The notes: generated from the sequence alone by a model not told the origin. DNA of 17,300 nt from Candidatus Dormiibacterota bacterium (GCA_955652585.1 CATPBF010000042.1:1-17300), one strand, 5' to 3'; positions 1 to 7,546 are shown, counted from the stretch's first letter. Program-made: numbers and translations.

Positions 1-931
1 GCACGAAGGTGCCGAGGTTGTGCGGCGGCGCCGGCGGGAGCAGGCGCGATGGGACGTATGGCTGAAGGGTGGCGAATCCAAGGTTGGAAGCGGTCCAGAC
101 CCCGTCGCGATAAGTGTCGAATACCAAACCGCGCCAGTAGGCGGGCGCGCCAGTGCGGACGTACATCACCGGGGCATCTCCCAGCCGCCCGCGGAAATGG
201 AGATCGAGGGTGCTGGTGGCACCCGACGGATCGCCGGACAGCTGGATCAGCGGCAGCGCGGGGTTCTCAAGCTCGCCTTTGAAACCGACGTAGTTCGGTA
301 GCGACACCACCACCGGGCCGTTGGGGTCGATGCTCGGCTGCGGGATGAAGATGAAAGCCGCGACTCCGAGTGCCATCGCTGCCACGAGAGCTGTCGCGAC
401 AGCGGACACAGGCACTGTCAGGGACGCACCCATGCGGCGCAGATGTGAGGCCACCCAGAACCCGGCCAGGCAGAGAGTCCACAAGCCGAGCAGCACGCCG
501 AACGGGTAATCCCAGGCGTACACGGCGGCGAGGTAAAGGATCGCGAGGCTGATCCACAAGCTCGAGTAGCAGTTGCGCCGCGTCTTCAGGTCGAAGCTCG
601 TAACCGCAACCAGGAGGATCGCGAAGTTTGCCTGCGGGAGCACGCCGCCGAAAAAGGCGCCCACCGAATCGGCCAGGAAATATGCAAGGGAGGCGAAAAC
701 GAGACCGGCGAGCAGGACCTGGCGACGCAGGCCGCGCTTGTGGTTGCGCTCGCGGTAGCTGATTACGTGGCCGACGGCGGCGACGCCCACGCCCGCCGCG
801 GGAACGACGTAGTCCTGGCCGTAGACGACCACCGCCAGCACCGCGACCGCAAAGCCCGAAAAGACGAAGGCGCGGCCCTCCAATGAATTCTCGATGGGCG
901 ATGCCGGGAGTCGCAGCTTGCGCAGTTTCAC
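1..931 (-). CDS. TgpA-like membrane transglutaminase, N-terminal part (cut by window start)
   Basis: This reading frame starts at GTG 931-929 and runs off the window at base 1, giving about 310 residues without a stop. The first part is a series of hydrophobic segments (for example around residues 19-37, 60-80 and 85-100), as in the multi-pass N-terminal domain of TgpA/DUF3488 proteins. It is followed by an extracytoplasmic region containing FRGRLGDAPVMYVRTGAP and YWRGLVFDTYRDGVW, close to the conserved WRG...FD.Y.G..W pattern of the TgpA N-terminal family. The catalytic Cys-His-Asp transglutaminase core would lie downstream, outside the window. The GTG overlaps the DUF58 stop codon by 4 nt (GTGA), which implies translational coupling in a moxR-DUF58-transglutaminase operon. 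The expected role is a membrane-anchored transglutaminase or protease-like enzyme acting outside the membrane; its substrate is unknown. The family call is strong, the catalytic function is inferred. Confidence 0.85.
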   Translation of the reverse strand, partial: MKLRKLRLPASPIENSLEGRAFVFSGFAVAVLAVVVYGQDYVVPAAGVGVAAVGHVISYRERNHKRGLRRQVLLAGLVFASLAYFLADSVGAFFGGVLPQANFAILLVAVTSFDLKTRRNCYSSLWISLAILYLAAVYAWDYPFGVLLGLWTLCLAGFWVASHLRRMGASLTVPVSAVATALVAAMALGVAAFIFIPQPSIDPNGPVVVSLPNYVGFKGELENPALPLIQLSGDPSGATSTLDLHFRGRLGDAPVMYVRTGAPAYWRGLVFDTYRDGVWTASNLGFATLQPYVPSRLLPPAPPHNLGTFV

Positions 932-1971
932 GGCAGCGGCCAATCCAGTCCCGCTCGCTGCGTGCTGACGTCTGAGCTGAAATGCGCTTTCGTGAACTCA
1001 ACCTCGGCGTCGCCGACTACCCACGCGCGCACGGCGCCGCCGCGCTGCCGGATGGTCTCGAGCGCGTCGTCGATTTCGGGGTTGGGAGTTGCCATCACTG
1101 CGATCGCGTCATCGACCCGAGGCGCCTGGCCTGCGAGCCCGTCCGCTTGGTTCGGGTAGCGGGCCAGCCATTCCAGCAGGGCCCACAGCGAGCGCGACTC
1201 GCTGGGCAGGGAGGACTCGGCGCCGGGCGCCCAAAGCACGACGCGCCCGCCGGCGCGCAGGCAATCCCATGCCTCGGAGGCGGCCAGGCGCGCGATCTGA
1301 TCGGCGGCCTCTGGCGTGGGCGGCGACGGGTCGCAGAAGATGCCGAGCGTTTGCACGCCGGGCGGCTCGAACTCGCGCACGATGAGCTCGTGGTGGCGGG
1401 CGCTGGAGCGCCAGTGGATGCGGCGCAGCGGATCGCCCGGCCGGTACTCGCGGACGCCGAACATCTCGGTTCCCGAACCTGCGCGCGCCGCGGCAACGCT
1501 TGCCTCCAGCTCCCTCACGTTGGGCCGTGCCGCCAGCGCTTGGAATCGCGGCAACACGAGACCCAGCTCGGAATCGACGCCCGCGCCGCGGTGCTTGAAA
1601 AATCCCAGTGGGTCGCCGCGTTCCAGGGTCAAACCTCGGACGCCAACCGGGCCGCGGCGAACCGGCCCGACGACGCGCACCTCGGCCCAACCTTCCTTGC
1701 GAACCAGGCCGACTGCGGCCGAGAGCCGGGTCGCCCCGAGGGATGCCGAAACGCGCGCCGGCCCGCGCGTTCCGCGCGGCGAGTCGATGCGAAGCCTCAC
1801 CTTGACGCGGTCGCCCTCGAACACCGGCACTCGCGGCCCGGTGCTGAGGATTCGCTCCGACAGCTGCTCCACCGGCGATCCCTCGGCGCTTTCGGTGCCC
1901 ACGACGGCCAGCCCGCCGGTCAGCCCTCTGTTCCAGAACGCATAGGCCAGCGAGACGACCACCAGGGCCAC
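928..1971 (-). CDS. DUF58 domain protein (VWA-like partner of MoxR)
   Basis: The product has 347 residues if started at GTG 1971. The diagnostic DUF58 motif EYRPGDPLRRIHWRSSARH lies near residues 175-193 and is followed by LIVREFEPPGVQTLGIFCD, the start of the von Willebrand A-like fold. DUF58 proteins are normally encoded beside MoxR ATPases and transglutaminases and are thought to bind targets or metals for the MoxR chaperone; exactly that order is present here. The GTG start leaves a 103-nt gap after moxR, which is odd for this operon. The same frame stays open back to about 2093 and encodes a hydrophobic stretch (roughly FIGALALAAAILYYG and AWLFLLAYWIVA) typical of the DUF58 N-terminal membrane hairpin, but contains no ATG, GTG or TTG. 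The true start may therefore be ATT 2058 or CTG 2049. The family assignment is firm, the start is uncertain. Confidence 0.88.
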   Translation of the reverse strand: MALVVVSLAYAFWNRGLTGGLAVVGTESAEGSPVEQLSERILSTGPRVPVFEGDRVKVRLRIDSPRGTRGPARVSASLGATRLSAAVGLVRKEGWAEVRVVGPVRRGPVGVRGLTLERGDPLGFFKHRGAGVDSELGLVLPRFQALAARPNVRELEASVAAARAGSGTEMFGVREYRPGDPLRRIHWRSSARHHELIVREFEPPGVQTLGIFCDPSPPTPEAADQIARLAASEAWDCLRAGGRVVLWAPGAESSLPSESRSLWALLEWLARYPNQADGLAGQAPRVDDAIAVMATPNPEIDDALETIRQRGGAVRAWVVGDAEVEFTKAHFSSDVSTQRAGLDWPLP

Positions 1972-2074
1972 GATCCAGTAGGCGAGCAGGAACAGCCAGG
2001 CGACCTCTGAGGTGCTGCCGTAGTACAGAATCGCGGCGGCCAGCGCCAGCGCACCAATGAATCTGGCGGTCGTG

Positions 2075-3040
2075 TCAGTGTTGCCTCAGTGGTGGGAGTG
2101 GAAGCGAGGCCACGACATCGCCCAACACGTCGGCCGCCTGCGCGCGGCCGCGCATGCTCAGCCGGTGTGCGAGGACGGGCAATGCCAGCAGCTTGACGTC
2201 GTCCGGAAGCACGAAGTCCCGCCCCTCGAAAAGGGCCCACGCCTGCGCGGCGCGCTGGAGATAGACGCCTGAGCGCATGCTGGCCGGCAGGGTGACCTCG
2301 GGACGTGCGCGGATCGCCTCGAGGAGAGACACGATGTAAGTGCGGATCGCCGGGCCCGCGACCACCCGCAGGCAACCTTCCTGCAGCTCGAGAACGTCAG
2401 CGAGGCTCACCACCGAGCCCAGCTCGCCGATGGGATCGCCGTGCTCGCGCCGCGCCAGGATCTCGATCGCCTCCGCGCCAGTCGGCGGGCCCATCTCCGC
2501 GGCGAGGATGAAGCGGTCGAGCTGCGATTCGGGCAGTGGATAGGTGCCGTGGAACTCGGTCGGGTTCTGCGTGGCGATCACGAAGAACGGCCGCTCTAAC
2601 GTGCGGGTGACGCCCTCGATGGTCACCTGACCCTCCCCCATCGCCTCGAGCAGCGCGGACTGCGTGCGGGGCGTCGCGCGGTTCACCTCATCGGCCAGCA
2701 CGATGTTCGCGAAGATCGGCCCGGCTACGAACTCGAAGCTGGCGTCCTTCTGGTTGAAGATGCTCGAGCCGGTGATATCTGACGGGAGGAGGTCGGGCGT
2801 GCACTGGATGCGCCGAAAAGCCCCGCCCACCGAAGTCGCAAGCGCCCGCGCGAGCATGGTCTTGCCCGTGCCGGGCAGGTCCTGCAGCAACACATGGCCG
2901 CCGGCCACGAGCCCCGCCGTGGCCAGCCGCACCACGCGATCCTTGCCGACGATGACCCGGTGGACGTTCTCCTCGATGCGTGCGAGGAGCTCAGCCGCGT
3001 GCCGGGGTACCAACGAGGGTTGCTGTGACGCCGAGGCCAC
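2075..3040 (-). CDS. MoxR-family AAA+ ATPase
   Basis: A 321-residue protein with Walker A DLPGTGKT (about residues 54-61), Walker B IVLADEVNRA (Asp117-Glu118), and the MoxR signatures GPIFANIVLADE, ATQNPTEFHGTYPLPESQLDRF and a C-terminal lid domain. Length and motif order match MoxR AAA+ ATPases, which act as chaperone-like motors in assembly of protein or metal-cofactor complexes, usually together with DUF58/VWA partners. I chose GTG 3040 because homology begins shortly after it, and because an upstream start at 3289 would run antisense through the Tat signal region of the divergent phosphoesterase gene. A TAGACT hexamer sits 7 nt before this GTG, consistent with a leaderless or near-leaderless mRNA. 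It is first in the operon with DUF58 and the TgpA-like gene. Its substrate is not visible from sequence. Confidence 0.92.
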   Translation of the reverse strand: MASASQQPSLVPRHAAELLARIEENVHRVIVGKDRVVRLATAGLVAGGHVLLQDLPGTGKTMLARALATSVGGAFRRIQCTPDLLPSDITGSSIFNQKDASFEFVAGPIFANIVLADEVNRATPRTQSALLEAMGEGQVTIEGVTRTLERPFFVIATQNPTEFHGTYPLPESQLDRFILAAEMGPPTGAEAIEILARREHGDPIGELGSVVSLADVLELQEGCLRVVAGPAIRTYIVSLLEAIRARPEVTLPASMRSGVYLQRAAQAWALFEGRDFVLPDDVKLLALPVLAHRLSMRGRAQAADVLGDVVASLPLPPLRQH

Positions 3041-3047
3041 GGTTGCA

Positions 3048-3053
3048 AGTCTA
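3048..3053 (-). promoter_or_regulatory. Candidate -10 element of the moxR operon
   Basis: TAGACT on the minus strand matches the TANNNT -10 pattern and ends 7 nt before the GTG chosen for moxR, so transcription would begin at or next to the start codon. No convincing -35 hexamer and no Shine-Dalgarno sequence are visible. The 73-bp region 3041-3113 between moxR and the divergent phosphoesterase gene should hold promoters for both; I cannot identify one for the plus strand. Confidence 0.4.
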
Positions 3054-3113
3054 GATTGGCGGGCTCCACGCACTGACGGCTTACGCCATTCGCGATCCAG
3101 CATCATTCGAGCG

Positions 3114-4379
3114 ATGGCGGACAGCCACGCCGGCAGGCGAATCGACCGGCGCGCGTTCCTGAAGGCGGCCGGCGCGCTGGGCCTCGCCGCGAGTGTCTCG
3201 CCATTGCTCTCGTGCGGAGGGTCCGGCGGCGCGCCGGTGCCGGCACGGCCCTCTCCATCGGTAGAGATCCCCACCCACATCCCGATCAAGCACGTCGTTG
3301 TCGACGTGCAGGAGAATCGGTCCTTCGACCACTACTTCGGCTTCGCGCCGTTCGTCGGTGCGCATGGCGTGCCGGAGGGCTACTCGCAGCCTGACGGGCA
3401 CGGCGGCTCGGTGAAACCGCACCACCTCACCAGGCTCTCGACTCCAGACATCAGCCACACGTGGAGCGCGATGCACTCCGAGCATCACGGCGGGGCGATG
3501 GACGGGTTCTTCACGACCGACGGTGACGGCGCGCTTGGGTACTACAGCGAAGCCGAGCTCCCTTTCTATTACGGGCTCTCCAAGACGTCGGCGCTATGCG
3601 TGAACTACTTCTGCTCAGTGCTCGGCCCCACCTACCCCAACCGCCTCTACCTGGCCGCCGGGACATCCGGCGGCATCACGAGCAACGGCGTCTACGGGTA
3701 CGGAATCTTCGACTATCCCATCATCCTCGACTTGCTCGAAGCCGCCCGAGTGAGCTGGAAGATCTACAACATCGGCCTCGACGATGTCGCCGCCGGCGAG
3801 TCCGACAACGTCTTCGTGTTCTGGAAGCGATGGGCTCGAGATTCACGCACGACAGGCCTCAAGGCCGACTACCTGCAGGACCTGCGCCTCGACCGGCTGC
3901 CGCAGGTGTCCTTCATCGTCCCGAGCTTTGCCAACGGATGGGATGAGCATCCGCCGGCGAACGTGTCCGTCGGCATGGGTCTCCAGCAAGAGTTGATCAC
4001 GGCCTTGCAGCAATCTTCAGCGTGGCCGAGCGCCGCCTACATCCTCACCTATGACGAGTCCGGCGGTTTCTTCGACCACGTGAGGCCGCCCAGGTTGGAC
4101 GCTTACGGACTTGGCTTTCGCGTGCCGGCGTGGGTGATCTCGCCATTCGCCCGGCCCGGTTACCTGGAAGCCGCGCTCCACGAGCACGCGTCGGTGCTCA
4201 AGTTTATCGAGGCGACCTTTGGGCTGCCGACGCTGGCATCGGTCAATCATCGATTCGATTCGTCCACCCCCGGCGGCCACGATAACGAGGCCGCGGGCGG
4301 TCAGACCTCGGGCCCGCCGGCGCCGCCTAGAGACGGGATGAGCGCGATCGGGAACCTGCTGGGCTGCTTCGCCTTCTAG
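3114..4379 (+). CDS. Tat-exported phosphoesterase, phospholipase C/acid phosphatase family
   Basis: The 421-residue product begins with a twin-arginine signal (DRRAFLK, arginines at 12-13), a hydrophobic stretch, and LLSC with Cys34 in a lipobox-like position, so it may be an anchored lipoprotein. The mature part has the phosphoesterase family (PF04185 type) hallmarks: VQENRSFDHYFG at about 65-76, HHGGAMDGF, GPTYPNRLYLAAGTS, and TYDESGGFFDHV near 312-323, followed by GFRVPAWVISPFARPG. These motifs carry the Asn, Asp, Glu and His residues that bind metal and form the active site in related enzymes. The family cleaves phosphate esters such as phosphatidylcholine or phosphomonoesters; the substrate here cannot be read from sequence. 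ATG 3114 was chosen because the Tat signal starts directly after it; the frame is open upstream but overlaps moxR on the other strand. It is a single gene, divergent from moxR and convergent with the chelatase operon. Confidence 0.9.
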   Translation: MADSHAGRRIDRRAFLKAAGALGLAASVSPLLSCGGSGGAPVPARPSPSVEIPTHIPIKHVVVDVQENRSFDHYFGFAPFVGAHGVPEGYSQPDGHGGSVKPHHLTRLSTPDISHTWSAMHSEHHGGAMDGFFTTDGDGALGYYSEAELPFYYGLSKTSALCVNYFCSVLGPTYPNRLYLAAGTSGGITSNGVYGYGIFDYPIILDLLEAARVSWKIYNIGLDDVAAGESDNVFVFWKRWARDSRTTGLKADYLQDLRLDRLPQVSFIVPSFANGWDEHPPANVSVGMGLQQELITALQQSSAWPSAAYILTYDESGGFFDHVRPPRLDAYGLGFRVPAWVISPFARPGYLEAALHEHASVLKFIEATFGLPTLASVNHRFDSSTPGGHDNEAAGGQTSGPPAPPRDGMSAIGNLLGCFAF

Positions 4380-4385
4380 CGAAGC
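4366..4385. terminator. Hairpin between convergent genes, possible bidirectional terminator
   Basis: A perfect 7-bp inverted repeat, GCTTCGC (4366-4372) and GCGAAGC (4379-4385), encloses a 6-nt loop. The right arm begins at the last base of the phosphoesterase TAG stop. It lies just before the 3' end of the convergent ChlI-like gene, a place where a shared terminator is expected. There is no T-tract on either side, so it is not a canonical intrinsic terminator. Confidence 0.4.
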
Positions 4386-4398
4386 GCCCGGGGCGATC

Positions 4399-5430
4399 TC
4401 AGCCCTGGCCGATCATCCGGGCGATGACCTCGGCCAGGTTGGGCCCGCCCTTGCCGAAGGGCACCGAGTGCACTCGGTGCGCGAACACCATCTCGGCCAC
4501 GGCGCCCACGTGTGTGGTCTTGACCTGCTCGGCGCTGTCGTAGGCGGCCTTCGCTTGCGCGGCTCGCGCGCAGACCAGGTCGGAGCGATGACCGTCGACC
4601 TCGAGGGCGATCGAGATCTGAGCGATAAGACGCAGGATCTCGCGCGGCAGCTCGACCTCCGGAAAGGTGGCGATGCCCTCAGCGATATGTGAGCGGACGT
4701 CCTGCTCGGACTCGGCGTGCTGTGCGACGAATTTGTGGGGGTCGTCCTCCCAGACAGATCGCTTCTCTACGATGGCGACGCGCTGGTCCAGGTCGCGAAT
4801 GCCCTCGACATCCACGCACAGCCCGAACCGGTCGAGGAGCTGCGGTCGCAGCTCGCCCTCCTCCGGGTTCATCGTCCCGACCAGGATGAATCGGGAGGGG
4901 TGCGATACCGAAACGCCCTCACGCTCGACCGTGTTCACGCCCATTGCAGCCGCGTCGAGCAGCACATCGACGATGTGATCGTCGAGGAGGTTCACCTCGT
5001 CAACGTACAGGATGTTGCGATTGGCCTCGGCGAGCACGCCCGGCTCGAAGCGCCGCGAGCCTTCCTTCAAGGCGGCCTCGAGGTCGATGGTGCCAACCAC
5101 CCGGTCCTCAGAGGCATTGATCGGCAGCTCGACCACGCGCATCCGGCGGGTCGTCACGGGCAGCTGGCCCGCCTTAGCGCGCTCGCGACAGTCGGCGCAC
5201 CAGTCCTCGGGGTCGTCCGGGTGGCACCCGAAGTGGCAGCCTTCCACCACCTGCTGGTCTGGGAGCAGTCGCGCCAGCGCCCTTACCGCCGTGGATTTGC
5301 CCGTGCCTTTCTCTCCGCGGATGAGCACGCCGCCGATCGACGGGTTGATGGCGTTGAGCACCAACGCGAGCTTCATCTCCTCCTGGCCGACGATCGCGGT
5401 GAAGGGGTAGGAGTAGCGGTCTATTGCCAT
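4399..5430 (-). CDS. Stand-alone ChlI/BchI-like AAA+ ATPase
   Basis: A 343-residue protein, the usual length of magnesium-chelatase subunit I. It has Walker A GEKGTGKST (39-47), Walker B ILYVDEVNLLDDHIVD, the chelatase-typical RRMRVVELPINASEDRVVG segment, and FILVGTMNPEEGELRPQLLD with the Arg-rich sensor region. An insert after Walker A carries four cysteines (65, 69, 78, 81; spacing C-x3-C-x8-C-x2-C), probably a zinc site. Subunit I forms hexameric rings that drive metal insertion into a tetrapyrrole by a large H/CobN-type subunit, which is absent from this window. ATG 5430 begins 13 nt after the end of the fused ChlI-ChlD gene, so the two are likely cotranscribed. The frame is open further upstream (to 5655) but that part is antisense-quality sequence inside the neighbouring gene. 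The chelated metal, if any, is unknown. Confidence 0.9.
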   Translation of the reverse strand: MAIDRYSYPFTAIVGQEEMKLALVLNAINPSIGGVLIRGEKGTGKSTAVRALARLLPDQQVVEGCHFGCHPDDPEDWCADCRERAKAGQLPVTTRRMRVVELPINASEDRVVGTIDLEAALKEGSRRFEPGVLAEANRNILYVDEVNLLDDHIVDVLLDAAAMGVNTVEREGVSVSHPSRFILVGTMNPEEGELRPQLLDRFGLCVDVEGIRDLDQRVAIVEKRSVWEDDPHKFVAQHAESEQDVRSHIAEGIATFPEVELPREILRLIAQISIALEVDGHRSDLVCARAAQAKAAYDSAEQVKTTHVGAVAEMVFAHRVHSVPFGKGGPNLAEVIARMIGQG

Positions 5431-5443
5431 TGGGGATTGAATG

Positions 5444-7540
5444 TTACCGGCCGCCTCTCCCCAGCTCCCTCTCCACCGCCGAGGCGATCTCGTCGCGGGA
5501 CAGGTCGTACAGGCCGTAGTAGCGCGCCCCCATGCGCTCGGCCAGATCCGCGCACGCGTTGATCGCATACGTCTGGTACATGGGCGCGACCCGCGCGAGG
5601 TGCTGGACCGACGGCAGGTGGCTGTAGTCACGCGCGGAGTCGATGACGAGCGCATCGATGTGCTCGGCGTCGATCATGCCGGCGATCTTCTGGGCCTCGA
5701 CCAGTGGCTCTTCCTTGAACATCGAGATGTTGCCGCGGCCGTCGCTGATGAGTACCAGCAGCGGCCGGATCGTGGGGTCCCGAAGCAGCTCGGTCTTGAC
5801 GACCTTGTAGCCGGCCATGAGCCCGTGCGTGAGCGGAGTGGTACCTCCGACCGAAAGCTTCTCCAGCCGTCGCCGGGCAAGCGACACGCTCGAGGTCGGC
5901 CGCAGCACCACCTCGGCAGTGCGGTTTTTGAAGATCACGACCGCGACGCGGTCGCGGCGAACGTATGCGTCCTGAAGCAGTGACAGGATGGCCCCTTTGG
6001 TCGCCGCCATCCGCTGCTCGGCATCCATGGACGCGGACGCGTCGACCACGAACACGATCAGGTTGCCGATCTTGCGTTCGCGCACCTTCTGGCGCAGGTC
6101 GTCGCGCTCGAGCTTCAGCCGCTCGCCGGGACGCCGGCCGCGGTCCTTTTGCATCGGGGCTGCCGCGCGCACGGTGGCGTCGATCGCCAGGTCGTTGACC
6201 TTGGCCTTGGGCTCGGCACGCACATAGCGCCCGCGCCGGTCGGGGGTCTGGCTGGCGGATCGTTTGCCGCCCTGCTTGCGTACGCGCCGCTGGCGCGGCA
6301 GGTCGATGCGCCGCAGGTTGAAGGTCTCGGTCGCATCCGGGGCAGATTCGTGCGCGCTGGAGCCTCCAGTCGTCATGCCCTGGTCGCTGCCGGCGGACTG
6401 CTGGCCGCCGTCCGACGCGCTGGCGCTCTCCTCCGCGGTCGCCTCGGCGGGGGACTCGCTGTCGGACGCCAGCGGGTCGCCCGCCTCGCTTTCGGCCGGC
6501 TGAGACCCTTCCTGATCTTCACCTGTGTCCGGCGACCTGTTCTCGTCCTGGTCGCGCCTGATCGGCTGCCGGGCGCGGTGCGCGAGCGCCAAAGCGGCGG
6601 CGTCGTAGATGTCGTCGCGCGTGGGTGACGGATGCCGGCGGTAAGCGGCCAGGGCCCGTGCGGCGTGGTCGATGACGACGTCGGCGCGATGGCCGAGCAC
6701 GTCAGCCTCCACACAGATGGACGAGATCAGGCGGGCGTGGCCGGGGCGGATCCGGACGCTCTTCACCGCGGCGATCGCCTCCCCCAGCGCGCGCGAGAGG
6801 TTGTGGTCGGCGGCCGCGAACTCATTGGCGAACTCATGGTCTCCGAGCCTGAAGGCAGCGTCCCGCTCCGCGATCAGCACACGCTCGTCGGGGTCGAGGA
6901 TGCCCTCGACGTCGACACACAGCCCGAATCGGTCGAGCAGCTGCGGGCGGAGCTCACCCTCCTCCGGGTTCATGGTGCCGACGAGGATGAAGCGCGATGG
7001 GTGCGAGAACGACACGCCCTCCCGCTCGACCACGTTGACGCCCATGGCGGCGGCGTCCAGCAGCACGTCCACGATGTGGTCGTCCAGGAGGTTGACCTCG
7101 TCGACGTACAGGATGTTTCGGTTCGCCTCGGCGAGGACGCCGGGCTCGAAGCGCCGTGCCCCCGCGCGAAGCGCGGCTTCGATGTCGATCGTGCCGACGA
7201 CGCGGTCCTCGGAGGCGTTGATTGGCAGCTCGACCACGCGCATCCGTCGCGTGTGCGAGGGCAGCACGCCGGCGGCCTGGAGGCGACTCCGGCATTCGGC
7301 GCACAGAGCCTCGCGATCGCTTGGATCGCATCCGAAGTGGCAGCCTTCGACCACGTTGTGATCGGGCAGTAGGCGCGCCAGCGCCCTCACGGCGGTCGAC
7401 TTGCCGGTGCCCTTTTCGCCGCGGATGAGGACACCGCCGATCGTGGGCACGACGGCGTTGAGGATCAGGGCCAGCTTCATCGAGTCCTGGCCCACGATCG
7501 CCGTGAATGGGAAGACGTGACGGTCGAGCACGATGCTCAC
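5444..7540 (-). CDS. AAA+/VWA chelatase protein (fused ChlI-ChlD type; putative cobaltochelatase or magnesium chelatase subunit D)
   Basis: A 698-residue protein with three parts. Residues 1-325 are a complete ChlI-like AAA+ domain with Walker A GEKGTGKST (41-49), Walker B ILYVDEVN (143-150) and four cysteines at 67, 71, 80 and 83. Residues 330-405 are a low-complexity linker rich in Glu, Asp, Ser and Gly, followed by a basic stretch (410-490). The C-terminal third is a VWA domain with the MIDAS motif DASAS (500-504), the downstream Thr in GGTTPLTHG, and ISDGRGN. This layout is that of actinobacterial and archaeal 'putative cobaltochelatase' or ChlD proteins, which pair with ChlI rings and a CobN/ChlH catalytic subunit. 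GTG 7540 is used; TATCCT lies exactly 6 nt upstream, suggesting a leaderless transcript. It follows mdh by 32 nt and precedes a second ChlI-like gene. Which metal is inserted, or whether it works as a general MoxR-type chaperone, cannot be told. Confidence 0.9.
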   Translation of the reverse strand: MSIVLDRHVFPFTAIVGQDSMKLALILNAVVPTIGGVLIRGEKGTGKSTAVRALARLLPDHNVVEGCHFGCDPSDREALCAECRSRLQAAGVLPSHTRRMRVVELPINASEDRVVGTIDIEAALRAGARRFEPGVLAEANRNILYVDEVNLLDDHIVDVLLDAAAMGVNVVEREGVSFSHPSRFILVGTMNPEEGELRPQLLDRFGLCVDVEGILDPDERVLIAERDAAFRLGDHEFANEFAAADHNLSRALGEAIAAVKSVRIRPGHARLISSICVEADVLGHRADVVIDHAARALAAYRRHPSPTRDDIYDAAALALAHRARQPIRRDQDENRSPDTGEDQEGSQPAESEAGDPLASDSESPAEATAEESASASDGGQQSAGSDQGMTTGGSSAHESAPDATETFNLRRIDLPRQRRVRKQGGKRSASQTPDRRGRYVRAEPKAKVNDLAIDATVRAAAPMQKDRGRRPGERLKLERDDLRQKVRERKIGNLIVFVVDASASMDAEQRMAATKGAILSLLQDAYVRRDRVAVVIFKNRTAEVVLRPTSSVSLARRRLEKLSVGGTTPLTHGLMAGYKVVKTELLRDPTIRPLLVLISDGRGNISMFKEEPLVEAQKIAGMIDAEHIDALVIDSARDYSHLPSVQHLARVAPMYQTYAINACADLAERMGARYYGLYDLSRDEIASAVERELGRGGR

Positions 7541-7546
7541 CCTTCA

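Noticed and set aside
267..1001. A 244-residue minus-strand frame overlapping the TgpA-like gene
   Set aside because: It is Arg/Pro/Gly-rich out-of-frame sequence. The frame started by GTG 931 gives membrane segments and TgpA motifs over the same bases.
982..2010. A 342-residue plus-strand open frame opposite the DUF58 gene
   Set aside because: It is antisense to a gene with clear DUF58 motifs, has low-complexity Arg/Ala/Gln/His composition and matches no family; long antisense frames are expected in GC-rich DNA.
2664..3113. N-terminal extension of the phosphoesterase frame by 150 codons
   Set aside because: It lies antisense to the moxR core. The Tat signal begins immediately after ATG 3114, so the gene must start there to be exported.
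3041..3289. Longer moxR start giving 404 residues
   Set aside because: The extra 83 residues lie antisense to the phosphoesterase Tat signal and active-site region and do not resemble a MoxR N-terminus.
5431..5655. Longer start of the stand-alone ChlI-like gene
   Set aside because: The added 75 residues are out-of-frame sequence from the end of the fused chelatase gene; ChlI homology begins exactly at MAIDRYSYPF.
6632..7372. 246-residue plus-strand frame opposite the fused chelatase gene
   Set aside because: Antisense mirror of a strongly conserved AAA+ domain; it is rich in Val/Asp/His, as such mirrors are, and has no recognisable domain.
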